Shown: positions 14,379 through 22,384, numbered from the stretch's first letter. The stretch is DNA of 31,772 nucleotides from Limivicinus sp963617275 (GCA_963617275.1 CAVENX010000046.1:1-31772), one strand, 5' to 3'. The notes: generated by a model from the sequence alone, not told the origin. Made by a program: numbers and translations.

Positions 14379-15752
14379 ATGAAAAATAAAACACGGATCA
14401 TGACTTTATGTATGGCGGCGCTGATTGCCGTTATGCCTTTGAACGCATGGGCGGATGCTCCCGGCGGCGGACCTCAGGGCAAAAGAGGATCATCGCCGGG
14501 CGGTGCGCCAGGCGATGATCCCGGAAGCGGTTCCGTAAATTTGGTATACACGGCGGCTGTGGGCATCAGCAAGGCGGCTGACTTGACGGACGGAGTATAT
14601 GTTTCCGAAACGTCGGATGAAAACGCGATTCTTATCAATACCGGCGAATCCGTCTCGTTGACCGAGCCATCCGTGTCCAAGACCGGCGATTCCGCCGGAG
14701 GCGATACTTGCAGCTTCTATGGTCTGAATGCCGCTGTGCTGGCCATGGGCGGGGCGAATGTGAGCATTGTCGGCGGAACGGTCACAAGCGACGCAAACGG
14801 GGCAAACGGCGTGTTTTCTTACGGCGGCAATGGAGGGCGAAATGGCGCTTCCGGCGACGGGACGGCCGTCAGCATCACCGGTACGACGATCAAGACTACC
14901 GGTGACAACTCGGGCGGGATCATGACTACCGGCGGCGGAAAGACCTATGCCTACGATCTGACCATAGACACCTCCGGCCGATCTTCCGCTGCTATCCGTA
15001 CAGATCGCGGCGGCGGAACCGTGGCGGTGGACGGCGGCAGCTACACTACAAACGGCTTAGGCTCACCTGTTATTTATTCCACTGCGGATATTTCTGTGAG
15101 AAACGCGTCGCTTACATCCAATTTATCTGAGGGAGTATGCATAGAGGGCAAAAACAGCGTTACTCTGACCGACTGTGACTTAACGGCCGATAATACTCAG
15201 CACAACGGGCACGCAAAATTTTTGGATTCCATAATGATATATCAGTCTATGTCCGGCGATGCTGACAGCGGGACATCTGCCTTCACAATGACCGGAGGCA
15301 GCCTCATAAGCAAAAGCGGGCATGTGTTCCATGTGACAAACACACACGCTGTGATCACGCTCAATAATGTGACTGTGGAAAATCAGGACAGTGGGAATGT
15401 CTTTCTCTCCGTATGCGCCGATGGGTGGGATGGAAGCAGCAACATAGCCGAACTGCTGTGCTGCAATCAGACGATAGAGGGAAGTGTACTTGTTGGCAGT
15501 GATTCATACCTTACGCTTACGCTGAACGACGCATCAAGATTTAGCGGATGTATATCCGGTGAGATTGCTGACAGCAGCGGCGAAAGCGTTTCAACGAAAG
15601 AGGGGAGTGTAAGCGTTATCCTTGACGAAAGCAGCGTTTGGGAGCTGAGTGCTGACAGCTATATCACCGAATTTTCCGGTAATGCAGCTCAGATCATCAG
15701 CAACGGTTATACGCTTTACGTTAACGGAACGGCGCTGAGCGGGACAAAATGA
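14379..15752 (+). CDS. Secreted beta-helix surface protein, adhesin-like
   Basis: A 457-residue exported protein with a signal peptide (residues 1-25, likely cut after AWA) and a Gly/Pro-rich linker (about 27-52). The rest is rich in Gly, Ser, Thr, Asp and Val, with regular short strands and turns such as VSIVGGTVTSDANGANGV and later VTLTDCDLTADN. This is the pattern of a right-handed parallel beta-helix, as in pectate-lyase-fold and adhesin-like proteins. I recall similar uncharacterised proteins in many Clostridia. No catalytic site, LPXTG anchor or C-terminal membrane span is visible, so it is secreted or held non-covalently. ATG 14379 has GGAGG at 14366-14370. A role at the cell surface is inferred. 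Confidence 0.85.
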   Translation: MKNKTRIMTLCMAALIAVMPLNAWADAPGGGPQGKRGSSPGGAPGDDPGSGSVNLVYTAAVGISKAADLTDGVYVSETSDENAILINTGESVSLTEPSVSKTGDSAGGDTCSFYGLNAAVLAMGGANVSIVGGTVTSDANGANGVFSYGGNGGRNGASGDGTAVSITGTTIKTTGDNSGGIMTTGGGKTYAYDLTIDTSGRSSAAIRTDRGGGTVAVDGGSYTTNGLGSPVIYSTADISVRNASLTSNLSEGVCIEGKNSVTLTDCDLTADNTQHNGHAKFLDSIMIYQSMSGDADSGTSAFTMTGGSLISKSGHVFHVTNTHAVITLNNVTVENQDSGNVFLSVCADGWDGSSNIAELLCCNQTIEGSVLVGSDSYLTLTLNDASRFSGCISGEIADSSGESVSTKEGSVSVILDESSVWELSADSYITEFSGNAAQIISNGYTLYVNGTALSGTK

Positions 15753-15762
15753 CTCCGGCAAA

Positions 15763-15803
15763 GAAAAAGCCTTGAAGACTTTTCAAAGTCCCAAGGCTTT
15801 TTC
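15763..15803. terminator. Bidirectional terminator
   Basis: GAAAAAGCCTTG (15763-15774) pairs with CAAGGCTTTTTC (15792-15803). It has A- and T-runs on both sides and separates the convergent surface-protein and oleate hydratase genes. Confidence 0.88.
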
Positions 15804-15832
15804 GTGTTTATTCGTTTTTCTGCTGCGGCGGC

Positions 15833-17626
15833 TTATTCGATAAGCCCGCTCTCTTTCAGCAGCAGCTCTATATCTGTACCCTTGACCTTTTTCAACGCGA
15901 TCCTGAGCGCTTCCCTTTCAAAGAAGGAGAGCTTTGCTTCGCTTATCGCCTTCTTGTCAATGGCGTAATAGCAGGCGCGCAGAAGCTCACGCACATCATA
16001 CTTGCTGCCCCATACCTCAGGGACGCCTCGGTCGATGTCAAGCAATGTGTAGACAGACTCCATACCGGTGCGCATGGAATATTCGGTGGTGAAAATGGTG
16101 TCACGCGGTGTCTCGGCGAACTGGCCGATAAAGGCGAAGTTTACGGCTCCGTCGGGAACGACCTTAGGACGGTCAGATTCTTTGCGCGGCTGGAAGAAAG
16201 CGTTGATATAGGGCATGAAGCAGGTCGTGGTATTGCAGGCATCCTTTGCAAGCACGTCGATTTTCTCGGCAGGCACACCGATATGGTACAGCCATTCACG
16301 GCAGACTTCTTCACCTGTGCAGTCGCGCATGGCTTTCTTTATATAGTTGCCCTCTTTGGCAGTGTTCAGCGAATACAGCCATACAAGCACCGTTTTCGGA
16401 TTCTGCGATTTGAACTGCGGCTGGCGGTTGATCGTCCAGGACAGATACCAGTTGTCAACACTGTCCTTGACTGTCACGATGCCGCCGGTGGTTACCTTGC
16501 CGGAGCGCGGGTCGCGCTTACATACATTCATAATATGTTCAATGACCTCTTCATCGGAGGTTTCAACGGTGGCGCTCATCCAATTCGTTGCATCAACATC
16601 ACTGCAAAACACTTCGGGATTACCGAATTCGCCGTTCTTGGCCTGCGCGGCGATGGCTTTCCACATATCCCACGATTCGCCGCAGCCGTTTCTGACGCCG
16701 GACAGATCGGGAGCATGCATCTGATCGCCGTAGCAGGAGGTATCCGTGCAGCAGCCGTTTGTAATAAATACAAGATCATCCTCAATAAGGTCGATTGTCT
16801 GTTCTTTACCGCCCTTTTCGTAAACAATCTGTTTGGCAGTCTTCTTTTCGCCATTGGTTTCGATAATGACATTCTTTACATTCATGCCATATTCGATCTG
16901 AACGCCGTGCCCCTCCAGATACTTTACCAGCGGAAGGATCATGCTCTCATACTGATTGTACTTTGTGAAACGCAGAGCGCTGAAATCCGGAAGGCCGTCG
17001 ATGTGGTGGACATAGCGGCAGAGATAACGCTTCATCTCAAGTGCGCTTGACCAACGCTGGAAAGCGAACATCGTCTGCCAGTAGAGCCAGAAGTTTGTAC
17101 TCCAGAAAGAATCAGGCAGCACGTCGGAGATCTTCTTGTCCTCCAGATCCTTTTCCGGCGTTAAAAAAAGCTTGGACAGCGCCATTGCGGAGTCTTCGTC
17201 CAATGTGAATTTTCTGTCCGTGTGTGCGTCCTCGCCACGGTTGACCGTTGCTCGGCAGAGAGAATAGTTGGGATCGTGCTTGTTGAGCCAATAGTACTCG
17301 TCAAGTACGGAAACACCCGGCGTTTCGATGGATGGCACGTCACGGAAGGTGTCCCACATAACCTCAAAGTGGTTATCCATCTCACGGCCGCCTCTCATGA
17401 AGAAGCCCTTTGTGACGTCCTTGCGCCCGTCGCAGCTGCCGCCGGCAAGCTCCAGCTTTTCCAGCAGATGGACACGCTCACCCTTCATCTGACCGTCACG
17501 TACAAGATAAAATGCGGCGGTTAGTCCTGCAAGACCTGTACCGATGATATAAGCCGACTTTTTATCCACGTCCTTGGGCTTTTCGGGATGCGCGAATGAT
17601 TCATAAGTTCCAGCAGAGTAATACAT
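15833..17626 (-). CDS. ohyA: Oleate hydratase (FAD-dependent, MCRA family)
   Basis: A 597-residue flavoenzyme that adds water across the cis-9 double bond of unsaturated fatty acids such as oleate, giving 10-hydroxystearate. In gut and pathogenic bacteria it detoxifies host or dietary fatty acids. Near the N terminus, IIGTGLAGLTAAFYLVRDG is the FAD-binding Rossmann motif. RGGREMDNHFEVMWD contains the conserved family motif with the acidic residue thought to act in catalysis. Length and the start MYYSAGTYESFAHPEKP match the family from end to end. There is no signal peptide, so it is cytosolic or peripheral. GGAGG precedes ATG 17626. It has its own promoter, and a TetR-type gene lies upstream in the same orientation. 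Confidence 0.95.
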   Translation of the reverse strand: MYYSAGTYESFAHPEKPKDVDKKSAYIIGTGLAGLTAAFYLVRDGQMKGERVHLLEKLELAGGSCDGRKDVTKGFFMRGGREMDNHFEVMWDTFRDVPSIETPGVSVLDEYYWLNKHDPNYSLCRATVNRGEDAHTDRKFTLDEDSAMALSKLFLTPEKDLEDKKISDVLPDSFWSTNFWLYWQTMFAFQRWSSALEMKRYLCRYVHHIDGLPDFSALRFTKYNQYESMILPLVKYLEGHGVQIEYGMNVKNVIIETNGEKKTAKQIVYEKGGKEQTIDLIEDDLVFITNGCCTDTSCYGDQMHAPDLSGVRNGCGESWDMWKAIAAQAKNGEFGNPEVFCSDVDATNWMSATVETSDEEVIEHIMNVCKRDPRSGKVTTGGIVTVKDSVDNWYLSWTINRQPQFKSQNPKTVLVWLYSLNTAKEGNYIKKAMRDCTGEEVCREWLYHIGVPAEKIDVLAKDACNTTTCFMPYINAFFQPRKESDRPKVVPDGAVNFAFIGQFAETPRDTIFTTEYSMRTGMESVYTLLDIDRGVPEVWGSKYDVRELLRACYYAIDKKAISEAKLSFFEREALRIALKKVKGTDIELLLKESGLIE

Positions 17627-17655
17627 AATTGAAACCTCCTGTTTTTTATGCTTTT

Positions 17656-17683
17656 ATTTTACTCGTGCAGTAATAGTTTGCAA
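17656..17683 (-). promoter_or_regulatory. Promoter and possible operator for the oleate hydratase gene
   Basis: On the minus strand: TTGCAA (17678-17683), a 16-bp spacer, TAAAAT (17656-17661), about 30 bp upstream of the ATG. The -35 lies in a small dyad, GTTT-N5-AAAC, that could be bound by the neighbouring TetR-type regulator. The promoter call is fair; the operator is speculative. Confidence 0.6.
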
Positions 17684-17698
17684 TAAACAGAAAAGACC

Positions 17699-17721
17699 CC
17701 GTGATAAAAGTCTTATCACGG
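17699..17721 (-). terminator. Terminator of the TetR-family gene
   Basis: CCGTGATAA (17699-17707) pairs with TTATCACGG (17713-17721). On the minus strand it is followed by GGGTCTTTTCTGTTT, so it probably ends the regulator transcript before the oleate hydratase promoter. Confidence 0.7.
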
Positions 17722-17768
17722 AGCCTGAAAGTGTAAAAAGATTTATCAAATCGGTCAAAATGATAAAA

Positions 17769-18323
17769 TCATATCCTGAACCGGGAAAGTGCGGCTGACA
17801 TTGAGCCTTTTATCAGCCGTGTCAGCCTGTCAACGATGTCATGCGGATCTTCGCGCATATCGTCCTTTATCCAATCAAGCATCAGCCCAATGAATATATA
17901 AGAATATATCTGCGCGATGAACTGCTTGTCCTCATCCCTGACGGTCATACCGCTCGATTCTTCTTCTATAACGCTCAGAATCAGCTGATCGACGAGCGGC
18001 TGCAAATATTTTTCAACCTGCTCACGGTGAACACAGCGGTATACGTTAAGGATAAACGGCTTATTGTCCTGTACGGCCTTAAAAATCTGCAAAAGACCCT
18101 GCTGCCATGTTTCGGCCGTCTTTTTTTCGTCAAGAGCACGCCGGGCGTCTTCAAGACAAGACCATTCGACAAGATCATAGATATCTTTGAAATGATAATA
18201 GAAAGTCATGCGGTTTATCCCGCAGTCGTCTGCTATATCCGCGACGGTGATTTTAGTGAGTGGTTTTTTCAGCAGTAAATTTTTAAGCGATTGTTCCAAG
18301 GCACGTTTTGTCACCTGAGACAT
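17769..18323 (-). CDS. TetR/AcrR-family transcriptional regulator
   Basis: A 184-residue regulator. The N-terminal helix-turn-helix is clear: KITVADIADDCGINRMTFYYHFKD covers residues about 23-46. The remaining helices form a ligand-binding domain resembling the DhaS-like subgroup, judged from the short length and the NRMTFYYHF recognition helix. AGGAGG lies just upstream of ATG 18323. Position suggests that it senses fatty acids or membrane stress and controls the adjacent oleate hydratase gene, but this is inferred. The 200 bp upstream contains no promoter I can assign confidently. Confidence 0.92.
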   Translation of the reverse strand: MSQVTKRALEQSLKNLLLKKPLTKITVADIADDCGINRMTFYYHFKDIYDLVEWSCLEDARRALDEKKTAETWQQGLLQIFKAVQDNKPFILNVYRCVHREQVEKYLQPLVDQLILSVIEEESSGMTVRDEDKQFIAQIYSYIFIGLMLDWIKDDMREDPHDIVDRLTRLIKGSMSAALSRFRI

Positions 18324-18489
18324 ATCTGTCCTCCTTTGGCCGCAACGTTATTGTTAATGAAGTGATTACCATCAGCTGGCAAAACCGCTTGCACCTGACA
18401 GTATGCTGTTGTTAATTGATGATAGTGATAATGTAACACAAAGTGTGAAAAAATCAAGAAAAATATACAAAAATGTTGAAAAATGAAAT

Positions 18490-18495
18490 TATAAT
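18490..18495 (+). promoter_or_regulatory. -10 box upstream of the mobile-element remnant
   Basis: TATAAT in a very A/T-rich stretch, 32 bp before a short open frame with its own AGAGGAGA site. There is no convincing -35. Confidence 0.35.
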
Positions 18496-18527
18496 CAATG
18501 CGTAACTTGCAAAGAGGAGAGATAAGA

Positions 18528-18653
18528 ATGTGCGGCATGAAGGCATACAACGTAGACATATACTTAGAGGCAAAAGAAGCGTTTGAAAAAGCTGAAAAAA
18601 ACAAATATAAGTATATCCGCATTAGCAAGGTGCAAAGGCAAAAGAGGACGTAA
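18528..18653 (+). pseudogene. 41-codon fragment of a mobile-element protein
   Basis: A short frame with a good ribosome-binding site that begins MCGMKAYNVDIYLEAKE, is lysine-rich and stops at TAA 18651. Near 18626-18640 the likely continuation shifts into the frame of the next large open frame, which stays open from 18626 (GAKAKEDVKTRVDTYSENRYS leading into the ATG at 18692). I read this as a broken 5' part of the same remnant. It could also be a genuine small protein. Confidence 0.45.
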
Positions 18654-18691
18654 AGACCCGAGTTGACACCTACTCCGAAAACAGGTATTCT

Positions 18692-19834
18692 ATGACCGTA
18701 GGCAAAAAGACCTACACGGATAAAAAGGAAGCGGGCGCGGCGCTGGCGCTTGAAATCATAGCCAAGGCAAAGACGGGCGAATTTGTCAAGGTAGGTAAAT
18801 TTGCCGGTTTTGAGATACGCGTTATCAAGCAGGGTTCGGAATACGTCGGGCATATTACCGGCGCACAGAGCTATAAATTCAACGTCTACCTTGAAAAGAC
18901 CACGTACATGGCGACGCACATCGCCACAGTCGTCGAGGGCATCGACGGCAGGATAGAGGCGTGGAACGAGGCGCTTAAAGAGACGCAGGCCGACCTTGCG
19001 GCACAGCAGAAGATGATAGCGGAGCCGTTTGCAAAGCAGGCGGAGCTTGACAGGAAAACAGCCCGCTTCAATGAGATCATGGACATCCTCAACCCGAAAG
19101 AGGAACAGATAATCGGGGATGAGGAAGACGCCGTTCAGTATCAGGCAAGGGAAAAAGGCTATTGGACGCCGCGGCTTAACAGCAAAGAATGGTCATTGCT
19201 CAATGACAGAATAGACATTGAAATCAGGCAAAGCGACAGATTTCTTGACCAAAACACAAAATGGCTGTATGCTGTAAACGGAGATACAAAAGTGTTTGCA
19301 TTTTACGGCATAGGTGACGGTTCAGAGGCTACTGTGCTATATGCATCTGGCGGGAAAAAAGCAGATATTCTTTATAAAAAGGTGGCAGACTATGGAAAAG
19401 AACGAGCAGACAATAGCAAGTCGTTTAATAACTGGGCTGATGCTGAAGGGCTTCGAAAAGAAGTCAGCATGTGTATTAACCGCTATCTTGGAGACAGACA
19501 GTCAGAAAATAGAAATGATAGCTTGGATGGTAATGAATCGTCAAGCCGAAATGCACGATATAACGCTGAAAGCGATAGAGATAGCGAAACAGCAGTAGAC
19601 GCGCAGTATCTTTCCGAGATCGGAGACGGTGATATTACACAGTATTCGGAGCGCGTTACTGACGAAAAAACGCTTGATTTCCTCAACAGACAAAAAACAG
19701 TAAAGACTTATAAGTCTATGCAGCTTATAGACGGGAAGCTTTATCCGCCTATGGCAGCTGTTGTTGGAGGCAGCTTAGAAGAGGCAAGCGAAAGTGGAGA
19801 TTTACAAAATAAAAAGCCGGTAAATAAGCGATAA
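18692..19834 (+). pseudogene. Remnant of element-borne helicase/methylase and phage polyvalent protein
   Basis: A 380-codon open frame with no proper start signal. The first part (TVGKKTYTDKKEAGAALALE, then VGKFAGFEI, a coiled coil, and PFAKQAELDRKTARF) resembles the C-terminal end of the very large SNF2-helicase/DNA-methylase-type proteins carried by conjugative elements and phages. The last part (ITQYSERVTDEKTLDFLNRQ, then YKSMQLIDGKLYPPMAAV) resembles an internal block of phage polyvalent/MuF-type proteins. Both ends are truncated relative to those families, and a smaller plausible gene overlaps the middle in another frame. I infer a deletion-fusion scar of a mobile element. Family names rest on remembered motif patterns. 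Confidence 0.6.
19392..19598 (+). CDS. Small mobile-element-associated protein, overlapping frame
   Basis: A 68-residue protein beginning MEKNEQTIASRLITGLMLKG and ending with TLKAIEIAKQQ. It is amphipathic and looks like a folded helical protein. The pattern of a helix, then KGFEKKSA, then KIEMIAWMVMN resembles small proteins that I recall from mobile regions of gut Firmicutes. AAGGTGG lies 6 bp before the ATG. It lies inside the larger remnant in a different frame; the larger frame here encodes a low-complexity Ser/Asn/Arg-rich stretch, which favours this small frame as the coding one. The function is unknown. Confidence 0.6.
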   Translation: MEKNEQTIASRLITGLMLKGFEKKSACVLTAILETDSQKIEMIAWMVMNRQAEMHDITLKAIEIAKQQ

Positions 19835-19835
19835 A

Positions 19836-19876
19836 ATATCAACTCCCACAGCCTTTAAGACTGCGGGAGTTGATAT
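19836..19876 (-). terminator. Terminator of tRNA-Ala
   Basis: ATATCAACTCCCACAG (19836-19851) pairs with CTGCGGGAGTTGATAT (19861-19876) with one mismatch. On the minus strand it is followed by TTTTATC, 5 bp beyond the tRNA 3' end. Confidence 0.8.
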
Positions 19877-19881
19877 TCTTA

Positions 19882-19954
19882 TGGACCATAGGGGGATCGA
19901 ACCCCTGACCTCCAGATTGCGAACCTGGCGCTCTCCCAGCTGAGCTAATGGCCC
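19882..19954 (-). tRNA. tRNA-Ala (anticodon CGC)
   Basis: A 73-nt cloverleaf on the minus strand. The acceptor GGGCCAT pairs with ATGGTCC and includes G3:U70, the alanine identity pair. The D arm contains AGCTCAGCTGGGAGAGC, the anticodon stem CCAGG/TCTGG encloses loop TTCGCAA (anticodon CGC, codon GCG), and the T arm is AGGGGTTCGATCCCCCT. The discriminator is A, and CCA is not encoded. It has its own promoter and terminator. Confidence 0.96.
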
Positions 19955-19976
19955 ATGCATTTTTTTGACCTTGCTT

Positions 19977-20004
19977 ATTATAGCACATTTTTCTTTTTTG
20001 TAAA
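19977..20004 (-). promoter_or_regulatory. Promoter for tRNA-Ala
   Basis: On the minus strand: TTTACA (19999-20004), a 16-bp A-rich spacer, TATAAT (19977-19982). Transcription would start about 20 bp before the tRNA. It is back-to-back with the SRP RNA promoter. Confidence 0.8.
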
Positions 20005-20017
20005 GAGAAAATTTGTG

Positions 20018-20046
20018 TTGCGCATTCAAAAATTTTGTAGTATAGT
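20018..20046 (+). promoter_or_regulatory. Promoter for SRP RNA
   Basis: TTGCGC (20018-20023), a 17-bp spacer, TATAGT (20041-20046). The predicted start, 7-9 bp downstream, coincides with the 5' end of the terminal RNA helix at 20055. Confidence 0.75.
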
Positions 20047-20054
20047 AATGTCGT

Positions 20055-20348
20055 GGCTTTTGACAAGGCTGCACTAGTCGGGGAGTTAGCGATGCCCTGT
20101 AACCTGCAATGCGCTACAGCAGGGATGAATTCCCCCATGAGGATATGTGCTGTGTTGTCTGACCTCGGTAAGCGGCGTTGACGATCCGGTCTCGCGCAAC
20201 GTGATCCCGTGAACCATGTCAGGCGGGGAACCGAGCAGCATTAAGCGGTGCATTGCGTGTGCCGTGAGGCTGCCGGGTCTGAGTCGGCTGCCGTTGTAAC
20301 GGGCATAGTGCATTATTCGAATCGGGGTGTGCAGTCTTGTCAAGAGCC
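20055..20348 (+). ncRNA. ffs: Signal recognition particle RNA, large bacterial type
   Basis: About 294 nt. The 5' and 3' ends (20055-20074 and 20329-20348) can form a continuous 20-bp helix with two wobbles. The 5' Alu-like domain has GGGGAGTTAGCGATGCCCTGTA, with an extended conserved match to the Bacillus scRNA from memory. The S domain has GTGAACCATGTCAGG, then the hairpin CGG-GGAA-CCG (GGAA tetraloop), then GAGCAGCATTAAG, the Ffh-binding helix 8. It works with Ffh to target membrane and secretory proteins co-translationally. It sits upstream of dnaX, as in other Bacillota. Confidence 0.95.
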
Positions 20349-20388
20349 ATAAATTCTTTATCGGCTGCACTGCGGAAGAGGGTTTGCA

Positions 20389-22017
20389 ATGTATCAAGCT
20401 TTATACAGAAAATGGAGACCGCAGACCTTTGACGAGGTTATCGGGCAGAAGCATATTACCGAAACGCTGAAAAACCAGGTCAAAACCGGCCGCCTTTCCC
20501 ATGCATATATTTTTATCGGCACGAGAGGAACCGGCAAAACGACCTGTGCACGTATTCTCGCAAAGGCGGTCAACTGTGAAAACCCTGTTAACGGGAATCC
20601 GTGCGGCAAATGCCCTTCATGTATAGGGATAACCGAAGGCTCGATCATGGATGTGGTTGAGATGGACGCTGCCTCAAATAATAAGGTCGATAATGTCAGG
20701 ACACTGAGAGAAGAAGCTGTTTTTACGCCGGCAACGGTCAAGAAGCGCGTTTATATTATAGACGAGGTCCATATGCTGACTACGTCTGCCTTTAACGCCC
20801 TGCTCAAAATTCTTGAAGAGCCGCCGGAACATTTGATGTTTATCCTCGCAACGACTGAGCTTCAGAAAGTTCCGGCAACGATACTGTCCCGATGCCAGAG
20901 GCACAGCTTTCATAGACTGGAGACTTCCGAGATCGCGCATTATCTTGAATATGTGGCTCAAAAAGAAAACTGCGTGCTCAGTCATGAGGCCTCTGATCTG
21001 ATAGCACGTCTTGCCGAGGGCGGACTCAGGGACGCGATGAGTATTCTTGATCAATGCTCCTCCTATGATGCGATTGACGTCGATACCGTGTATAACACAA
21101 TGGGACTTGCGGGAAACCGCAGGATAGCCGAAATGTTGGAGCATATTCTCCGGCATGACACCGAAGCCGCCATTTCAGAATTTTCTTCAATGTGGATGGA
21201 CGGAAAAGACCCGGGGACATTTCTTAAAGAACTGAGCGGCCTGCTGAGAGATATAATGATAATCAAAGTCGCTCCCAAAACGGGAGGAAGTCTCACAACG
21301 GGCGGCTACGACAAGCCGCTTCTGTCGGATTTTTCCGCAAGGATGACGACGGAAGAGATCATAGCGGTCACGGAAACCGTGCAGCGCGCGATTTCTGCAC
21401 TGCGCGATGCTCCTAATCCCAAAACAGTGGTAGAGCTTTGTCTGATTTCATTGTGTGACGCAGCCAGCGGCGAAAGCGTCAGCGCTCTGAGGGCGAGAAT
21501 TTCGAGGCTTGAAGAGTGTATCTCAAGCGGGACGTTTACCGCAAACGCTCATAATACCGCGCCGACAAGCAAGGGAGAGAAGATAGAGGCGGAGCCGGGT
21601 ACGGAAGCGAAATGGCGGCAAGATGAACCGCAGAAGGAAATGCCAGTTTTCCCGGATACCGAGAATACCGCTGAGACGGAGCCTCAGATCCTATCAGTTG
21701 CCCCGGCGGTAAACGCTGTTACATGGAAAAGCATCTGTGATGAAGCGGCGGCTTTGCTGCCTATGGATATAAAAATGAGCTTGTCGGACGCAAAAAAAAT
21801 ATCCGGAGTGCTGACGGATAATACGCTCAAGCTTGAAGCGGCGGCAGGGTTTGTATATACAAGAATAAATAAGCAGGAGATATTGCAGAAATTTTCATCA
21901 GCAGCGCAGAAGCTGCTGGGCGCGCCGGTTCGCGTCGTTCTTTCCGAAATGAAGGAAGACGGTTCTGCACGGAATCTTGAAGAACTTAAAAAGTATCCCG
22001 AAGTGAAATTTATTTAG
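20389..22017 (+). CDS. dnaX: DNA polymerase III subunit gamma/tau
   Basis: A 542-residue clamp-loader ATPase that loads the beta sliding clamp and links polymerase and helicase. MYQALYRKWRPQTFDEVIGQ opens the AAA+ module. Walker A GTRGTGKTT is near residue 44, the zinc-binding cysteines lie in CENPVNGNPCGKCPSC, Walker B is VYIIDEVHML, sensor 1 is ATTE, and SRC holds the arginine finger. A Glu/Thr/Pro-rich linker (about 380-440) leads to a C-terminal tau-type domain. I see no programmed frameshift signal, so a single product is expected. The ribosome-binding site GAGGG is modest. Confidence 0.97.
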   Translation: MYQALYRKWRPQTFDEVIGQKHITETLKNQVKTGRLSHAYIFIGTRGTGKTTCARILAKAVNCENPVNGNPCGKCPSCIGITEGSIMDVVEMDAASNNKVDNVRTLREEAVFTPATVKKRVYIIDEVHMLTTSAFNALLKILEEPPEHLMFILATTELQKVPATILSRCQRHSFHRLETSEIAHYLEYVAQKENCVLSHEASDLIARLAEGGLRDAMSILDQCSSYDAIDVDTVYNTMGLAGNRRIAEMLEHILRHDTEAAISEFSSMWMDGKDPGTFLKELSGLLRDIMIIKVAPKTGGSLTTGGYDKPLLSDFSARMTTEEIIAVTETVQRAISALRDAPNPKTVVELCLISLCDAASGESVSALRARISRLEECISSGTFTANAHNTAPTSKGEKIEAEPGTEAKWRQDEPQKEMPVFPDTENTAETEPQILSVAPAVNAVTWKSICDEAAALLPMDIKMSLSDAKKISGVLTDNTLKLEAAAGFVYTRINKQEILQKFSSAAQKLLGAPVRVVLSEMKEDGSARNLEELKKYPEVKFI

Positions 22018-22036
22018 TTTTTGGAGGACATATAAA

Positions 22037-22384
22037 ATGGCAAAAGGTGGTTTTCGCGGTTATCCCGGCGGTGGAAATCAGATGAACATGATGAAACAGG
22101 CTCAGAAAATGCAGCAGGATTTCCTGAAAATGCAGCAGGAGCTTGAGTCTACCGATTTTGAGTTTACTGCAGGCGGCGGAGCCGTCAAGGCCGTTGTAGG
22201 CGGAACAAGAGAGTTCAAATCCATTGTGATCGATCCTGAAGTCGTTGATCCCGATGATGTTGAAATGCTTCAGGATATGGTGCTTGCGGCGGTCAACGGA
22301 GCGTTGAAAGCGGCAGACGAACAGACAAGTAAATCCATGGCCAAGCTTCAGGGCGGACTGCCCGGCTTCCCCGGACTCTTTTAA
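22037..22384 (+). CDS. YbaB/EbfC family nucleoid-associated protein
   Basis: A 115-residue DNA-binding protein that forms tweezer-like dimers. A Gly-rich start is followed by the long helix MNMMKQAQKMQQDFLKMQQEL (about residues 16-36) and the central strands EFTAGGGAVKAVVGG. TTGGAGGA precedes the ATG. It follows dnaX by 19 bp, as in most bacteria. The usual third gene, recR, is missing; a terminator follows instead. Confidence 0.95.
   Translation: MAKGGFRGYPGGGNQMNMMKQAQKMQQDFLKMQQELESTDFEFTAGGGAVKAVVGGTREFKSIVIDPEVVDPDDVEMLQDMVLAAVNGALKAADEQTSKSMAKLQGGLPGFPGLF

Noticed and set aside
13558..14394. 278-codon open frame antisense to the small secreted protein
   Set aside because: The plus-strand frame has a ribosome-binding site, signal peptide and repeats; the antisense one is Arg/Phe-rich without structure.
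16283..17050. 255-codon open frame antisense to the oleate hydratase gene
   Set aside because: Shadow of a strongly supported enzyme gene; no start signal.
20389..22017. Programmed frameshift in dnaX giving a short gamma form
   Set aside because: No slippery run such as A AAA AAG followed by a clear stem and a nearby stop at the expected place that I could support.
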